A stretch of DNA of 64,000 nucleotides. Source: a virus. Position numbers and translations under genes: made by a program. This document shows, piece by piece, positions 8,474 to 17,230 of the stretch; position 1 is the stretch's first letter; each line of letters begins with the position of its first letter. The notes below the pieces were generated by a model, which saw only the letters and a list, made by a program, of their open reading frames with translations, was not told the DNA's origin and did not search any database. Location of the stretch: positions 1 through 64,000 of IMG/VR virus record IMGVR_UViG_3300046820_000975; one strand, given 5' to 3'.

Positions 8474-8625
8474 TAGCGTATACTTTTAAATCTGTCTAGT
8501 AATACTGTACGATCCAATTTGATACGATACTTGATACGCAAATATCGCATGACCAAAAAGAACTTATTGGTCTTTGTGTTTCTTTTAGAAACCTTTTCAA
8601 TTGTTGTTTTGATTAAATCTTTCAT
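8473..8625 (-). CDS. Small basic protein (50 aa)
   Basis: A 50-codon frame starting MKDLIKTTIEKVSKRN and ending DRFKSIR. It is rich in Lys and Arg. Its TAA overlaps the ATG of the dNMP kinase (TAATG), a typical phage coupling, which is the main argument that it is real. No family recognised. Confidence 0.6.
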   Translation of the reverse strand: MKDLIKTTIEKVSKRNTKTNKFFLVMRYLRIKYRIKLDRTVLLDRFKSIR

Positions 8626-8639
8626 AAGGATTAATTTAT

Positions 8640-8671
8640 AAGTCTGCCACAAAGTTAATTATGGCAGACTT
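8640..8671 (-). terminator. Perfect 10-bp hairpin upstream of the kinase pair
   Basis: AAGTCTGCCA and TGGCAGACTT form a perfect stem with a 12-base loop, between the stop of the gene at 8679 and the next start. Only a weak T-rich stretch follows in the leftward direction, so it may be a partial terminator or an mRNA-processing site. Confidence 0.6.
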
Positions 8672-8678
8672 ACATTAA

Positions 8679-9536
8679 TTAGAATGGTAAACCCTCAACT
8701 TTTATATGAGTTTCAGGTGTTTCTGCAGTAAGACTAGGTTCTTCTGCTGTACTAAACTTAGGTTTTGCTGCATCACTTATTTTTCCATCAAGCAAATTAA
8801 CAAAAGTAGGACGCAACGTTCTTAAGAATGTTTCAAAGAAATAACGTGGATGTACGTATTCCATATACATTTTATTGTAAATAGCATACAGTTTACCAAT
8901 TGTAATTTGTTCAGGATTCTTAAACAAAGTCGCATACTCTTTACTCAAATAAGTTGCTTGCACACTTGTAATTTTTGATTTCTCAAAAAAGTATTCATTG
9001 AAAATAGCATAAGCATCTTGCTTGGTTGCTTTTAATGTTTCGTCATTTAATTTATTTGCAAAAGCATATATCTTTTCAAATTCAACATGTGCGTTTAATC
9101 CAGCAATATGCTCTGCAAATTTTTCAGGTTTTGTAACAGCATACAATGAACTAAAAAAATTTGTAGTACTCAATGTACGTGGAAAAATCAACGTATTGTT
9201 TAACGGATTGCGTAATGCAAGTATTGCTTCAAATTTACTACGTTTGCAGTTTTTGTTACTAACAATAACAGTTGGTTGATAATATCCAGTTTCAGGAAAT
9301 GCATCACTGGGATTCATTGTAGCAAAGCTAGCAATTAGCACCATGTATTCACCTTTACTGTCTGCCATAATTGATTCTTCTGTAACAACACAGTTTTTAG
9401 ATTCAATAGCTTTTCTAATTAATTCGTAAACCAATTTGTTAGATGGTGCCCACCATTTCAATTCTTCCAATTTACTTATTGGATCTATTGTTACTATTTT
9501 ATTTAGTGCTTCTGAATTCTTTAAAGTTGTTTTCAT
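8679..9536 (-). CDS. Hypothetical replication-region protein with SSB-like C-terminal tip
   Basis: 285 residues, no family recognised. It is mixed alpha/beta, with WWAPSNKLVYELIRKAI near the start and several aromatic-rich helices (YATLFKNP, YFFETFLRTLRP). The C-terminus is a flexible, Pro/Thr/Glu-rich tail ending VEGLPF, similar in style to the acidic-hydrophobic tip of single-strand binding proteins (DIPF type). It is the gene just after DNA polymerase in the leftward operon (9-bp gap). A polymerase accessory or ssDNA-binding role is possible but unproven. Confidence 0.6.
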   Translation of the reverse strand: MKTTLKNSEALNKIVTIDPISKLEELKWWAPSNKLVYELIRKAIESKNCVVTEESIMADSKGEYMVLIASFATMNPSDAFPETGYYQPTVIVSNKNCKRSKFEAILALRNPLNNTLIFPRTLSTTNFFSSLYAVTKPEKFAEHIAGLNAHVEFEKIYAFANKLNDETLKATKQDAYAIFNEYFFEKSKITSVQATYLSKEYATLFKNPEQITIGKLYAIYNKMYMEYVHPRYFFETFLRTLRPTFVNLLDGKISDAAKPKFSTAEEPSLTAETPETHIKVEGLPF

Positions 9537-9545
9537 AAATGAAAA

Positions 9546-11519
9546 TTAAAAAAGTGATAATTGATTGTTTTGTAAATGCGCAGGTAGTACTGTCGCTCTT
9601 GATTCTACTTTAGCAATCTCATCATAAATGCGATCAAGGTAGAACTTTTCATCAACGTCATATTGTTCCCAAGGTAATTCTTGATAACGATTAAATATAG
9701 TCTGCATGTGTGGACCACTAACTAACTGTAGCTCGCGTCCATCACTGTGACATTTAATAAGTTTACAACCCTTGTTAGAGTTGTAGAATCGTAACATTTT
9801 TTGCAGTTTAGTTTCTTTGATAGAGTCATCTACCAATTCACGTCGTACAAAGTGCCAGTCACCTTTCAGTTTGACACCTGCACAATAATCATAAATGTTG
9901 CGATTGTTTGCCAAAAAGTCTTTTGGATCTACACCATCAATAAAATAAGCATACCATGCTTTAGGTATAATCAAAAAACTTTTGTTCTTATGTAAAGCTA
10001 GATTGTCAAATTCATATCTACCCTTACACTTAGGTTTTCCTTTTGTAGGAATTGCAATGTAATTGTTTACGTCTGCAATAATCATTTTCTTATACTCAAC
10101 AAATTCTAATTGCAGAGAGGTCATCTCTTGCCATTCATTGCATATTGTATAGAATAACTCTTCATCTTTTTCGTCAACTAAGAATTCCAAACCATCTGTG
10201 TTTTGCATCAGAGGTTGTGCTGTCGGTATTCTTGTAGCAATCATTTCATAAAGCATTGACAGTAGTAACTGACCATTCACAGTAATTCTAAAAGTGAATT
10301 CAGGATCATACAGAAATGAATGTCTGTTCTTACTCAAGCCATATGTGGAATTAAGAATGATCTTGAATAGATAATTCAAGGGATTCTTTTTGTCATACTT
10401 CTTACGTTCAATAAAGAACCATTCATACAGTTCGCAGAATGCTTCTTTAGATATATGTGCAGGTGACCATTTGTTTTTGATTGCAAGGTTTGGATAAAAA
10501 CTCGTAACATCAGCAGATAAGATCTTCTTACCTGGAGTTGCTTCATAAATACCAGAACTGATACAACCATGCAAACCACCCAAACCATAATCAGTTTGAA
10601 CGCCTTTGTAAGTCATACTATATTTAGGTCCTTTACGTTCTTGCTCTTCAACATCCACTACAGATGTGTCAACAACCATGGACTTAAACCAATTGTGTAC
10701 ACCAATAAACTCTGGTGTTTCAAATTTAACGTAAGGAAGTATTACATCCCTTACAGTAACATGATTACGCAAGGTGCGCATGTCTCGTAGAACTTTTTTA
10801 TCAAGCTTAAGTTTTTCTGACAAGAAGTGAAGGAACATTTCCTTTGATATCTTAGGCTCAGAAGCACTGTGAAGTCTGAGTTTATAATCTCTACTCAACT
10901 GCGCACGCAAGTTAATCTGTGATGCCATAACTTTCTCCCCACTACCATCTTTTAATAAGAAGATTGCGCGAGTACTCATTACGTCATTAATACAATACTG
11001 AACTATCTCATCTAACGTAGATGTAGACAGTACTTCAATGTAGTGTTCGTGTGGCATTTCCTCCACATTATACCAATCCATTGAGAACTGTATCCACTTC
11101 AATGATGATCTTTTCGCTTGACTATCCCAGTGATTCAACTTAAAAATATCCAGCACAGGGATACTCAATTTAAATTCTGGATAGTCAAGGAATTCACCTT
11201 TACTTGATCTGTTAATTACAGATTGTGCATACATGTAGATAAGTTTGGTAACTTCATCAGAAGACATACCGTAAAGCATGTCTTGATTTTCAAGTATGTA
11301 TTCTGTAATCTGGGAGTCAAATGAAATATTATTGTAACCAAGATGCCAATCACCTGCTACTTTACTATTGATCAGGAATGCTAAGAAATCAGGGAAGTCA
11401 TTGCGATCTTTATTGATCACAAATGTTCTGATATCATCAGAATCATAATCTGCAAATACAGCAACAAAACAATTGACAATGGTTTCATAGTCCATTATCC
11501 AGAACTTGCGAGTTCTCAT
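9546..11519 (-). CDS. Family B DNA polymerase
   Basis: Replicative polymerase with proofreading, 657 residues. Exonuclease motifs: ExoI D10-Y-E12, ExoII YNNISFD (62-68), ExoIII YCIND (175-179). Polymerase motifs: a YxGG-like YGLGG (311-315), motif A DVTSFYP (337-343), motif B KIILNSTYG (386-394), motif C as QNTDGLEF (439-446) with one Asp (D442) where cellular enzymes have DTD. It is short for PolB and lacks extra domains. Upstream and downstream genes overlap or nearly touch, so it is in the replication operon. Confidence 0.92.
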   Translation of the reverse strand: MRTRKFWIMDYETIVNCFVAVFADYDSDDIRTFVINKDRNDFPDFLAFLINSKVAGDWHLGYNNISFDSQITEYILENQDMLYGMSSDEVTKLIYMYAQSVINRSSKGEFLDYPEFKLSIPVLDIFKLNHWDSQAKRSSLKWIQFSMDWYNVEEMPHEHYIEVLSTSTLDEIVQYCINDVMSTRAIFLLKDGSGEKVMASQINLRAQLSRDYKLRLHSASEPKISKEMFLHFLSEKLKLDKKVLRDMRTLRNHVTVRDVILPYVKFETPEFIGVHNWFKSMVVDTSVVDVEEQERKGPKYSMTYKGVQTDYGLGGLHGCISSGIYEATPGKKILSADVTSFYPNLAIKNKWSPAHISKEAFCELYEWFFIERKKYDKKNPLNYLFKIILNSTYGLSKNRHSFLYDPEFTFRITVNGQLLLSMLYEMIATRIPTAQPLMQNTDGLEFLVDEKDEELFYTICNEWQEMTSLQLEFVEYKKMIIADVNNYIAIPTKGKPKCKGRYEFDNLALHKNKSFLIIPKAWYAYFIDGVDPKDFLANNRNIYDYCAGVKLKGDWHFVRRELVDDSIKETKLQKMLRFYNSNKGCKLIKCHSDGRELQLVSGPHMQTIFNRYQELPWEQYDVDEKFYLDRIYDEIAKVESRATVLPAHLQNNQLSLF

Positions 11520-11899
11520 TATTCAGCTTTTGGTTCTTCTGCAGGCATTGCTTCAGCTACTGATGCATGATCAGCGTTGATTGCAAACAATTCAATAAAT
11601 GCTTTTACGTCAGCTTCTTTATCTAAGTAGTACTCATAGTAAGCATCCATCATACGACGCTCTTCTACATACTGAGGTTCAGAAGTACTAGTAGCAGCTT
11701 TTAAAGGAATAGCTAATCCTTTGTCATTTAACTTAGGAAGCATTTGTGGCTTTTCCTTTTGGTCTTTGCTGATAATAGCAAGCACCTTGTTGTGTGTGTC
11801 ATAGATTGCTTCGTTAAAAGGACAATCTTCTGTTACTGGCATCATGCGGAATGTACGTTTACCATACCAGTCTGACGAATAAATCATCATGTTTTTCAT
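11519..11899 (-). CDS. Hypothetical protein next to DNA polymerase
   Basis: 126 residues. It starts MKNMMIYSSDWYGKRTFRMM, has a central strand region (AIYDTHNKVLAIISK) and an acidic Ala/Glu/Pro C-terminal tail. It overlaps both neighbours by one base, so the trio is translationally coupled. No family recognised; a small polymerase accessory is a guess from position. Confidence 0.55.
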   Translation of the reverse strand: MKNMMIYSSDWYGKRTFRMMPVTEDCPFNEAIYDTHNKVLAIISKDQKEKPQMLPKLNDKGLAIPLKAATSTSEPQYVEERRMMDAYYEYYLDKEADVKAFIELFAINADHASVAEAMPAEEPKAE

Positions 11900-12474
11900 T
11901 ATACTTGTGAATTTAAGGGGTTAGAGATTTCTGATAACTGAATGTCATGTGGGCAGTTTTCTTTTTCCAAATTAGGTTTTTCACACAACTCGCCAACATT
12001 ACGTAGAATGTCTTCATCAACATTCAGGATCTCAGCGTAGTGTTTGTAATACTTTTCTGGAAATAAAAAACTTTCAATGTACACCCATTCAGGCGTGTGT
12101 ACACCGTAGTAGTCAGTAAGTAACTTTTTTGCAGGGTTGCTCAACTTTGAATACTTGCCATTAACGACAGCTTCAAAATCTTCACCCAACATTTCAAGAT
12201 TAAATACACAAATTACAGTATCATCATTCAATGGATAACTGTATTCAAGATACTTATGTGTAATCAGATGTTTCAACTCAAACTGTTTCCAGGCTTCAGT
12301 ATCACTCTTCTTATATACGCATATCAGTTTCTTGTCTTTTAGTTGAATCCCTGAACTATCGCTGTAAGTATATACAGTTTCAGGTTTAGGATGTTTGCCC
12401 TTATTAAACCCAAGCAATGGATATAAAAAGGTAAACGATTTCTGAAAGTACTTGCGATAGATTTCTGATATCAT
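11899..12474 (-). CDS. Hypothetical protein
   Basis: 191 residues, alpha/beta, with many aromatic residues (YFQKSFTFLYPLL, EYSYPLNDD, YYGVHTPEWVYIES). No motif recognised. It overlaps the RecE-like nuclease gene by 4 bp (ATGA) and the next gene by one base, placing it firmly in the replication and recombination operon. Confidence 0.55.
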   Translation of the reverse strand: MISEIYRKYFQKSFTFLYPLLGFNKGKHPKPETVYTYSDSSGIQLKDKKLICVYKKSDTEAWKQFELKHLITHKYLEYSYPLNDDTVICVFNLEMLGEDFEAVVNGKYSKLSNPAKKLLTDYYGVHTPEWVYIESFLFPEKYYKHYAEILNVDEDILRNVGELCEKPNLEKENCPHDIQLSEISNPLNSQV

Positions 12475-13535
12475 AACACCAACTCTTGATTTGTTAAAAA
12501 CTCATATGGTAAATCAAACTGTCTAGTTGTAAAATGCATATTTGCTTCTTCCAACTTTTTCTTTGTGTTGATCAACCACTCTTGCATAGTAGCGTCAGAT
12601 ACTTTAATAGGTGCAATCTGCATGTAAGGATCAATAACAATGAATCTAAATTCAATGTTCCAATCTGCATACTGAGGTTGAGAACGATATGTTGAATCAA
12701 CTAGTATGTGATACATAGCAGCTTGTATCCAGTAACGAAAGTACTGAATACTATCAGGAAAATCTGATAATGCTTTGCTTGTTTTCTTTACGTCATTAAC
12801 ACGTATTGTCTTAGTATTTGGATCAAACACTAAGTTGTCAACGAAACCACGTAAACCAAACGTGTATTCTTCAGGCATTGCAGTTAATTCAATCTCGTTG
12901 AATTTTTTGATACCATTGAATGCGTCAGCAAAGTATCCCATCTTATCCATAACAGTAGGATTAGATGTAATCTTATCTACTACTTGTTTACAGAAAGAAT
13001 AAGTTTCATGCGATATGATACTTTTCTTTTCTGAATTTATGAGCATTGTAAAATACTCAATTGTTTTCTCATTGATAACTTTCTCAAGTCTCTGTTCATC
13101 AGTTTTCAAAGTCTGGTAAAGATTCATATCTTTTAAGATATCAATCAATGCATCTTTTGATTCTGATAAAAGATCACGTGTTGAAGTATCAAATCCATTT
13201 CTTTTGAGTTCTTGTAGGTGTGCAAACAACATGTCAATTACCTTACGTTGGTTATCGTTTGGTAAATTCTTTGCTGCAAGCACAAAATTGTCGTCAAATG
13301 ATTCAGGTTTTAATAACAAGCAGTGAATTAAACTACCTTCTATTACACTTAAATCTGTACTGTCTTCACGTTGGTTCAACACATAGTGCTGATAGAACAA
13401 CGCGGGACTGTGAACAAGCTTATTCAAACCAGAATAAGACATAAGGAAACCTCTTGAGAAGAAGTCATCCTCACGTGTAATTCTTTCTGATAAACTTGGG
13501 GGAGCAACGAATGCTTTTGTTAAATTTGATGCCAT
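12471..13535 (-). CDS. RecE-like PD-(D/E)XK exonuclease
   Basis: 354 residues. The N-terminal motif SYSGLNKLVHSPALFY (34-49) and VIEGSLIHCLLL with its catalytic-region His are typical of the phage exonuclease (DUF3799/RecE C-terminal) family. The core reads GFVDNLVF then IRVNDVKKT, giving the D...D-x-K pattern of PD-(D/E)XK enzymes, followed by YFRYWIQAAMYHILV. It would resect double-stranded ends for recombination, with the Sak4-like protein and putative SSB encoded in the same operon. Confidence 0.8.
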   Translation of the reverse strand: MASNLTKAFVAPPSLSERITREDDFFSRGFLMSYSGLNKLVHSPALFYQHYVLNQREDSTDLSVIEGSLIHCLLLKPESFDDNFVLAAKNLPNDNQRKVIDMLFAHLQELKRNGFDTSTRDLLSESKDALIDILKDMNLYQTLKTDEQRLEKVINEKTIEYFTMLINSEKKSIISHETYSFCKQVVDKITSNPTVMDKMGYFADAFNGIKKFNEIELTAMPEEYTFGLRGFVDNLVFDPNTKTIRVNDVKKTSKALSDFPDSIQYFRYWIQAAMYHILVDSTYRSQPQYADWNIEFRFIVIDPYMQIAPIKVSDATMQEWLINTKKKLEEANMHFTTRQFDLPYEFLTNQELVL

Positions 13536-13536
13536 A

Positions 13537-13974
13537 CTATATCATGTCTTTTTTATAGTAACGTCCTAAAATATTACCATTGTAACTGTCTGCTCTTAAA
13601 ACATCCAGTTTGATTTGCCACTCTATCTCGCAAAAGCTGAGATACTTTTTACTTTTACACAACTGCACGATTTCTCTTGTGAAACATGCTTCTCCGTACT
13701 TAGCAACATCTGCTGATAGTTCTTTTGACGAACCATAATATGTCAACCAATCTGATTCTTTAATGACTTTCTTAAATGTCTTACGTGTTTTAGTTTCTAA
13801 CTTTTCTTTCTTTGTTATTCTAGTTTTGCGTGAATGCTGTAGGTTCTTCTTACCAATATAGAACTTACCAGTTCTTGCATTAGTTATTCTGTAGATAAAA
13901 CCAACTACGTTTTCATAGTCAGGAATATCTTCAATAGAATCTATTGCTTTGTAATTTAAAATCCATTTATTCAT
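13537..13974 (-). CDS. GIY-YIG (SegE-like) endonuclease
   Basis: 145 residues. FIYRITNARTGKFYIGKKNL (27-46) is the GIY-YIG strand pair. Further SegE-type phrases follow: DWLTYYGSSKEL, KYGEACFTREIV, FCEIEWQIK with the catalytic-type Glu, and YNGNILGRYY. It may be a homing or DNA-processing nuclease. It has its own promoter-like sequence at 13979-14008, inside the 3' end of the primase gene, which suggests separate expression. Confidence 0.75.
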   Translation of the reverse strand: MNKWILNYKAIDSIEDIPDYENVVGFIYRITNARTGKFYIGKKNLQHSRKTRITKKEKLETKTRKTFKKVIKESDWLTYYGSSKELSADVAKYGEACFTREIVQLCKSKKYLSFCEIEWQIKLDVLRADSYNGNILGRYYKKDMI

Positions 13975-13978
13975 AATG

Positions 13979-14008
13979 CAAAATTAGTAAAGTTTAAACT
14001 TTATGCAA
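13979..14008 (-). promoter_or_regulatory. Bacteroidota-type promoter upstream of the GIY-YIG gene
   Basis: Leftward strand: TTG, 19 bases, TAATTTTG, matching TAnnTTTG. It overlaps the last codons of the primase gene and ends 5 bases before the nuclease start, so if used the leader is very short. Confidence 0.5.
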
Positions 14009-15017
14009 CAACATTTGTTAAGTTTAAATCTGAATAGCGATCTAACGCACGCGAAATTCCAGGTAAAAGAATACGCAACGCTTCATCTTTACCTTTTACT
14101 TTTACTAAGTCACTAATGTCTTTCTCTTGTGGCACGTATACATAGGGTAATTGATACTTACTTTCATAAGCTTTCATACTCTTTACACCTGCTTCATCAC
14201 TGTCCATAATAGTAATCACTTTAGCATACCTCTGTTTGTATTCTGTAATACGCTCTTCAGAAATCATAGTGTTCTCACTGTCAGGAGCAATGACGTCAAA
14301 CTTAAAGTTTGCAAGACTTTTTAAAGATATCAAATCTTTTAAAGAAGATGCGATTATAAGTACTTCATTATCATTGAGTTGTTCAGAACCCTGCAGATAA
14401 TTACACACTTTAATAAACTTTCTATCTTTATTTGTTGGTTGATATATCTTGTATAAGGTACCATCCTTCATAAAGTAACCATATATGTTACGTCCTGTAA
14501 CTGTAAACTCTTGTGTTTGAATGTTGTCATTCAACTTCTTACTCATTACATAACGATTGATTGGCTTTACAAGATGTTCTTCTAACATTGAACTAGATAT
14601 GTTATATCCACTCCAGAAATCAGCATCATCTTGTGACCAACCTCTAACAGTATAATCAGCAACTTTCCATGCAGAATGCTCAATGATACGCGTTTCACAA
14701 CGCTTACCTGTTTTGAGAAATGCTACATAGTCATCACTAATTCTTTTGGCTGCCTCAACAAATGGTACTCCCCACATGTACATCATTAGTTCTATTGCAC
14801 TACCACTTTTACCAGTGCTAAAACATTTATAACGATAAGTGTTTTGCTCTTTGTAATAGTACAAAAACATTGAAGGAGTTCTGTCACTTTGATTAAAAAT
14901 ACTACGTATACGTACACTCTGCCCAATCAATGGAGAATCTAAACCTAAATAGTTTTCAAATATCCAGTGAGCAGGAATGTCAGTTACTTTGTCTATATGA
15001 TGTTTGACAGAAAACAT
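14001..15017 (-). CDS. DnaG-type primase, zinc-site degenerate
   Basis: 338 residues. The N-terminal domain has the CHC2 primase layout (DRTPSM, 45-50; YKCFSTGKSGSAIELM, 63-78). Only one of the usual zinc ligands (C65) remains, so it should not bind zinc in the classical way. A TOPRIM domain follows: LIIASSLKDL (220-229), where the canonical Glu is Ser, then TIMDSDEAG (269-277) with the DxD pair, and KDISD (299-303). It makes primers for the DnaB/PolB replisome. The SLKD variant occurs in other Bacteroidota phages as far as I recall. Confidence 0.85.
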   Translation of the reverse strand: MFSVKHHIDKVTDIPAHWIFENYLGLDSPLIGQSVRIRSIFNQSDRTPSMFLYYYKEQNTYRYKCFSTGKSGSAIELMMYMWGVPFVEAAKRISDDYVAFLKTGKRCETRIIEHSAWKVADYTVRGWSQDDADFWSGYNISSSMLEEHLVKPINRYVMSKKLNDNIQTQEFTVTGRNIYGYFMKDGTLYKIYQPTNKDRKFIKVCNYLQGSEQLNDNEVLIIASSLKDLISLKSLANFKFDVIAPDSENTMISEERITEYKQRYAKVITIMDSDEAGVKSMKAYESKYQLPYVYVPQEKDISDLVKVKGKDEALRILLPGISRALDRYSDLNLTNVVA

Positions 15018-15030
15018 AAGACTATAGTTA

Positions 15031-15062
15031 AAAAAAGGGGAAGATAATTAACCTTCCCCTTT
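15031..15062 (-). terminator. Intrinsic terminator after the putative SSB gene
   Basis: AAAGGGGAAG pairs with CTTCCCCTTT (10 bp, 9-base loop), followed leftward by six or more T. It lies between the OB-fold gene (ends 15079) and the primase start (15017). Confidence 0.85.
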
Positions 15063-15078
15063 AATTATGACAATTAAA

Positions 15079-15798
15079 TTATGGAAGCATTAAGTCACTA
15101 CCCAATCCAGTTGAAGTAGGTTCTTGTCCACCAAATCCTGATAATGATTCAGCAGCAGCAGGACCTTCAGCTTTTTGAATGATGTGTTTTGCACGATCAA
15201 ATTTCAAAAGATTAACTGGTTCACCTGTGCGCTCATCAAGATTAGCAGATGCGATTGGCATCAACTTACCTTCAGATTTTGGTAAGAACATACGATAGTT
15301 TGGTTTATCATAACCTTCAGTAAAGTATTCTTGACCGCCAATAGTAAAGTATCCCCATACCTCAGGGTTTGTTACATACTTTTTAACTACACCAACGTAT
15401 TCTTCAATAGTTTCTGCTTCTACATTGTCAGCATTCATTTGATCTAAAACACCTAATGCTTTAGCAAGATTGTTAACCCAACGGAAAATCTGTTCATCAC
15501 GTTTTACCTCACGTCCTTGGTATACAAATGTACTAAAAGGATAGCGACCTGCGCGAATGTTTGCAATCTGACCACGATAGTTACCCAAGCTTGGATTCAT
15601 TTTGTCAATTGGTAAACCAGCAAAATCATCACCTTGATCTTCACCTTCAACTAACAGATTCAAACTATATGCTTCTGTGTTGTAAGGAGGAGTCTCAAGT
15701 TTCATATCAAGGATGTGACAGAAATGTGTTCCTGGACTTAAGATTTTTGGCACTGAACTGCTGCCACCATTTGGGTTAAAAGATGTACTCTTAAACAT
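15079..15798 (-). CDS. Putative single-stranded DNA-binding protein
   Basis: 239 residues. It starts MFKSTSFNPNGGSSSVPKIL, then GTHFCHILDMKLE, a pattern of beta strands seen in OB-fold binding proteins of large phages. After residue ~195 the chain becomes Gly/Glu/Ser/Pro rich and ends LGSDLMLP, a flexible tail like those of SSBs. It sits between the Sak4-like ATPase and the primase and has its own terminator, which fits a highly expressed replication protein. The SSB identity is inferred from position and shape. Confidence 0.55.
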   Translation of the reverse strand: MFKSTSFNPNGGSSSVPKILSPGTHFCHILDMKLETPPYNTEAYSLNLLVEGEDQGDDFAGLPIDKMNPSLGNYRGQIANIRAGRYPFSTFVYQGREVKRDEQIFRWVNNLAKALGVLDQMNADNVEAETIEEYVGVVKKYVTNPEVWGYFTIGGQEYFTEGYDKPNYRMFLPKSEGKLMPIASANLDERTGEPVNLLKFDRAKHIIQKAEGPAAAESLSGFGGQEPTSTGLGSDLMLP

Positions 15799-15818
15799 AA
15801 TAATTAGGGTTTTAAAAA

Positions 15819-16586
15819 TTAATCAATGTAGATTTTGTTCCAATGAGATGTCATTTTACCATCTTTATCAATCTCTGAGATAACAATCTCTTGATTGCGT
15901 AGATGATTAGGTCTTGCACCACATGCAACCTCATCAGTTGTTTTAAATGAAATAATGTTCTTATCTCCTTTACGGTAGAGATAACCAATAGCATCAGCAT
16001 TCGCAGATGTGATACTTTTGATTTTACCTGTTAATTGTAAATCAGAAGTGTTGAATTCCACTCCATTCTTTTCAATCAATGTGTCTTTAATGTGACCAAC
16101 AAGGATGATATTTGGTGCTAAAGTTTTGACGTAATTAATTACCTTTTCAAATGCTTGACGCAAATATGCATATCCCCCACCATTAGGTAGTTGTGTAATA
16201 GTTCCATACTTTAGTTTACCATCAGTAAACCAGCTTTTACCCATTGGAGTTTTTGAATATAACTCTTCTGCGTAAGGAATACACAATTCTTCTAATGCTG
16301 AAATTGTATCTAATGCAATGTACTTGTATGGTTTTTCAGCTGCAAGTATTGCTTTACCAATCGTAACGATGTCAGCAACAGAATTAGCTTTAACCTTTAA
16401 AGCATCTACATAATCAGTACCACTTTCAAGATCAATTATTAAACAGTTATCCAACTGAGAAAGCAAAGTTGTCTTGCCTACTTTTGGTTTACTGAAAATA
16501 ATCAAACTCTTTGGACTCACACAAGCTGCTGGTACTTTAGCAGTTGGTAATACGAATCCTCCCTCAGATTTTACTTCTGCTGCCAT
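15819..16586 (-). CDS. Sak4-like RecA-fold ATPase (annealing/recombination)
   Basis: 255 residues from the ATG at 16586, chosen because AAAAAGGAC stands just upstream; a longer reading would overlap the previous gene by 85 bp. It has a Walker A variant SKPKVGKTT and Walker B-like ALDTISAL after IIDLESG, then ILVGHIKD. This single-domain RecA-core plan is that of Sak4/phage nucleotide-binding proteins, which anneal single strands and work with SSB. Neighbouring genes (SSB candidate, RecE-like nuclease) fit a phage recombination module. Confidence 0.78.
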   Translation of the reverse strand: MAAEVKSEGGFVLPTAKVPAACVSPKSLIIFSKPKVGKTTLLSQLDNCLIIDLESGTDYVDALKVKANSVADIVTIGKAILAAEKPYKYIALDTISALEELCIPYAEELYSKTPMGKSWFTDGKLKYGTITQLPNGGGYAYLRQAFEKVINYVKTLAPNIILVGHIKDTLIEKNGVEFNTSDLQLTGKIKSITSANADAIGYLYRKGDKNIISFKTTDEVACGARPNHLRNQEIVISEIDKDGKMTSHWNKIYID

Positions 16587-17212
16587 TGATGTCCTTTTTG
16601 AATTAATTGGTTTAACCATTTCTTGTTTGACATTGGCACGTTTTGTAACATGCAATACAAATCACGAATAGTCATTTTTGTGTAATGATCGTCATCCTGT
16701 TCTGAAAACATATCAGAAAGTTTTGCTTCATCAAACATGTCTTCAATAGATACAGGTTTTGTAGGTACTTCAGATGCAACAATAGGTACAGCAGAAGATA
16801 CTGGCGTACGATTGATTACAACTAAGTCACTCAACTTAACAGCAAATGTAGACATTGCTGATTTACCTGAAGTGTTTGTCACTACTTCCTTATACTTATC
16901 TTGTTCAGATTTCCAATGTGGATTATAAGGTAGGTAATAAAGTACACGCTCTTTCTCATGAAAGAAATTGAAATCCCAATCATACAATTCTATGTACAAT
17001 CCTGATTCATTTTGTAGTTCAGATTGAAAGAAGCGAATACATTCAACGCGCGGTGTAAACTCTTTTCCTAGATAACATAATTTAGCAAGAAACGCAGGTG
17101 CATTTTCTTTGTGCTTGGAAGCAATCATGTTAATCCAAAAAGGTTTAAATTCTGCAGTCATTTCTGGTGCAGTCTTTTTGATTGGCGTTGTGTCTTGAGA
17201 ATTAAAAGCCAT
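16571..17212 (-). CDS. Hypothetical replication-operon protein
   Basis: 213 residues. The N-terminal part is a beta-rich domain (GLYIELYDWDFNFFHEK, YYLPYNPHW). A Ser/Thr/Val/Pro linker follows, then a C-terminal helical element MTIRDLYCMLQNVPMSNKKW. No family recognised. It lies between DnaB and the Sak4-like gene and overlaps the latter's start by 16 bp. A role in loading or regulating these ATPases is only a guess. Confidence 0.55.
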   Translation of the reverse strand: MAFNSQDTTPIKKTAPEMTAEFKPFWINMIASKHKENAPAFLAKLCYLGKEFTPRVECIRFFQSELQNESGLYIELYDWDFNFFHEKERVLYYLPYNPHWKSEQDKYKEVVTNTSGKSAMSTFAVKLSDLVVINRTPVSSAVPIVASEVPTKPVSIEDMFDEAKLSDMFSEQDDDHYTKMTIRDLYCMLQNVPMSNKKWLNQLIQKGHQWQQK

Positions 17213-17230
17213 TTGTTAAGTTTTAAATTG

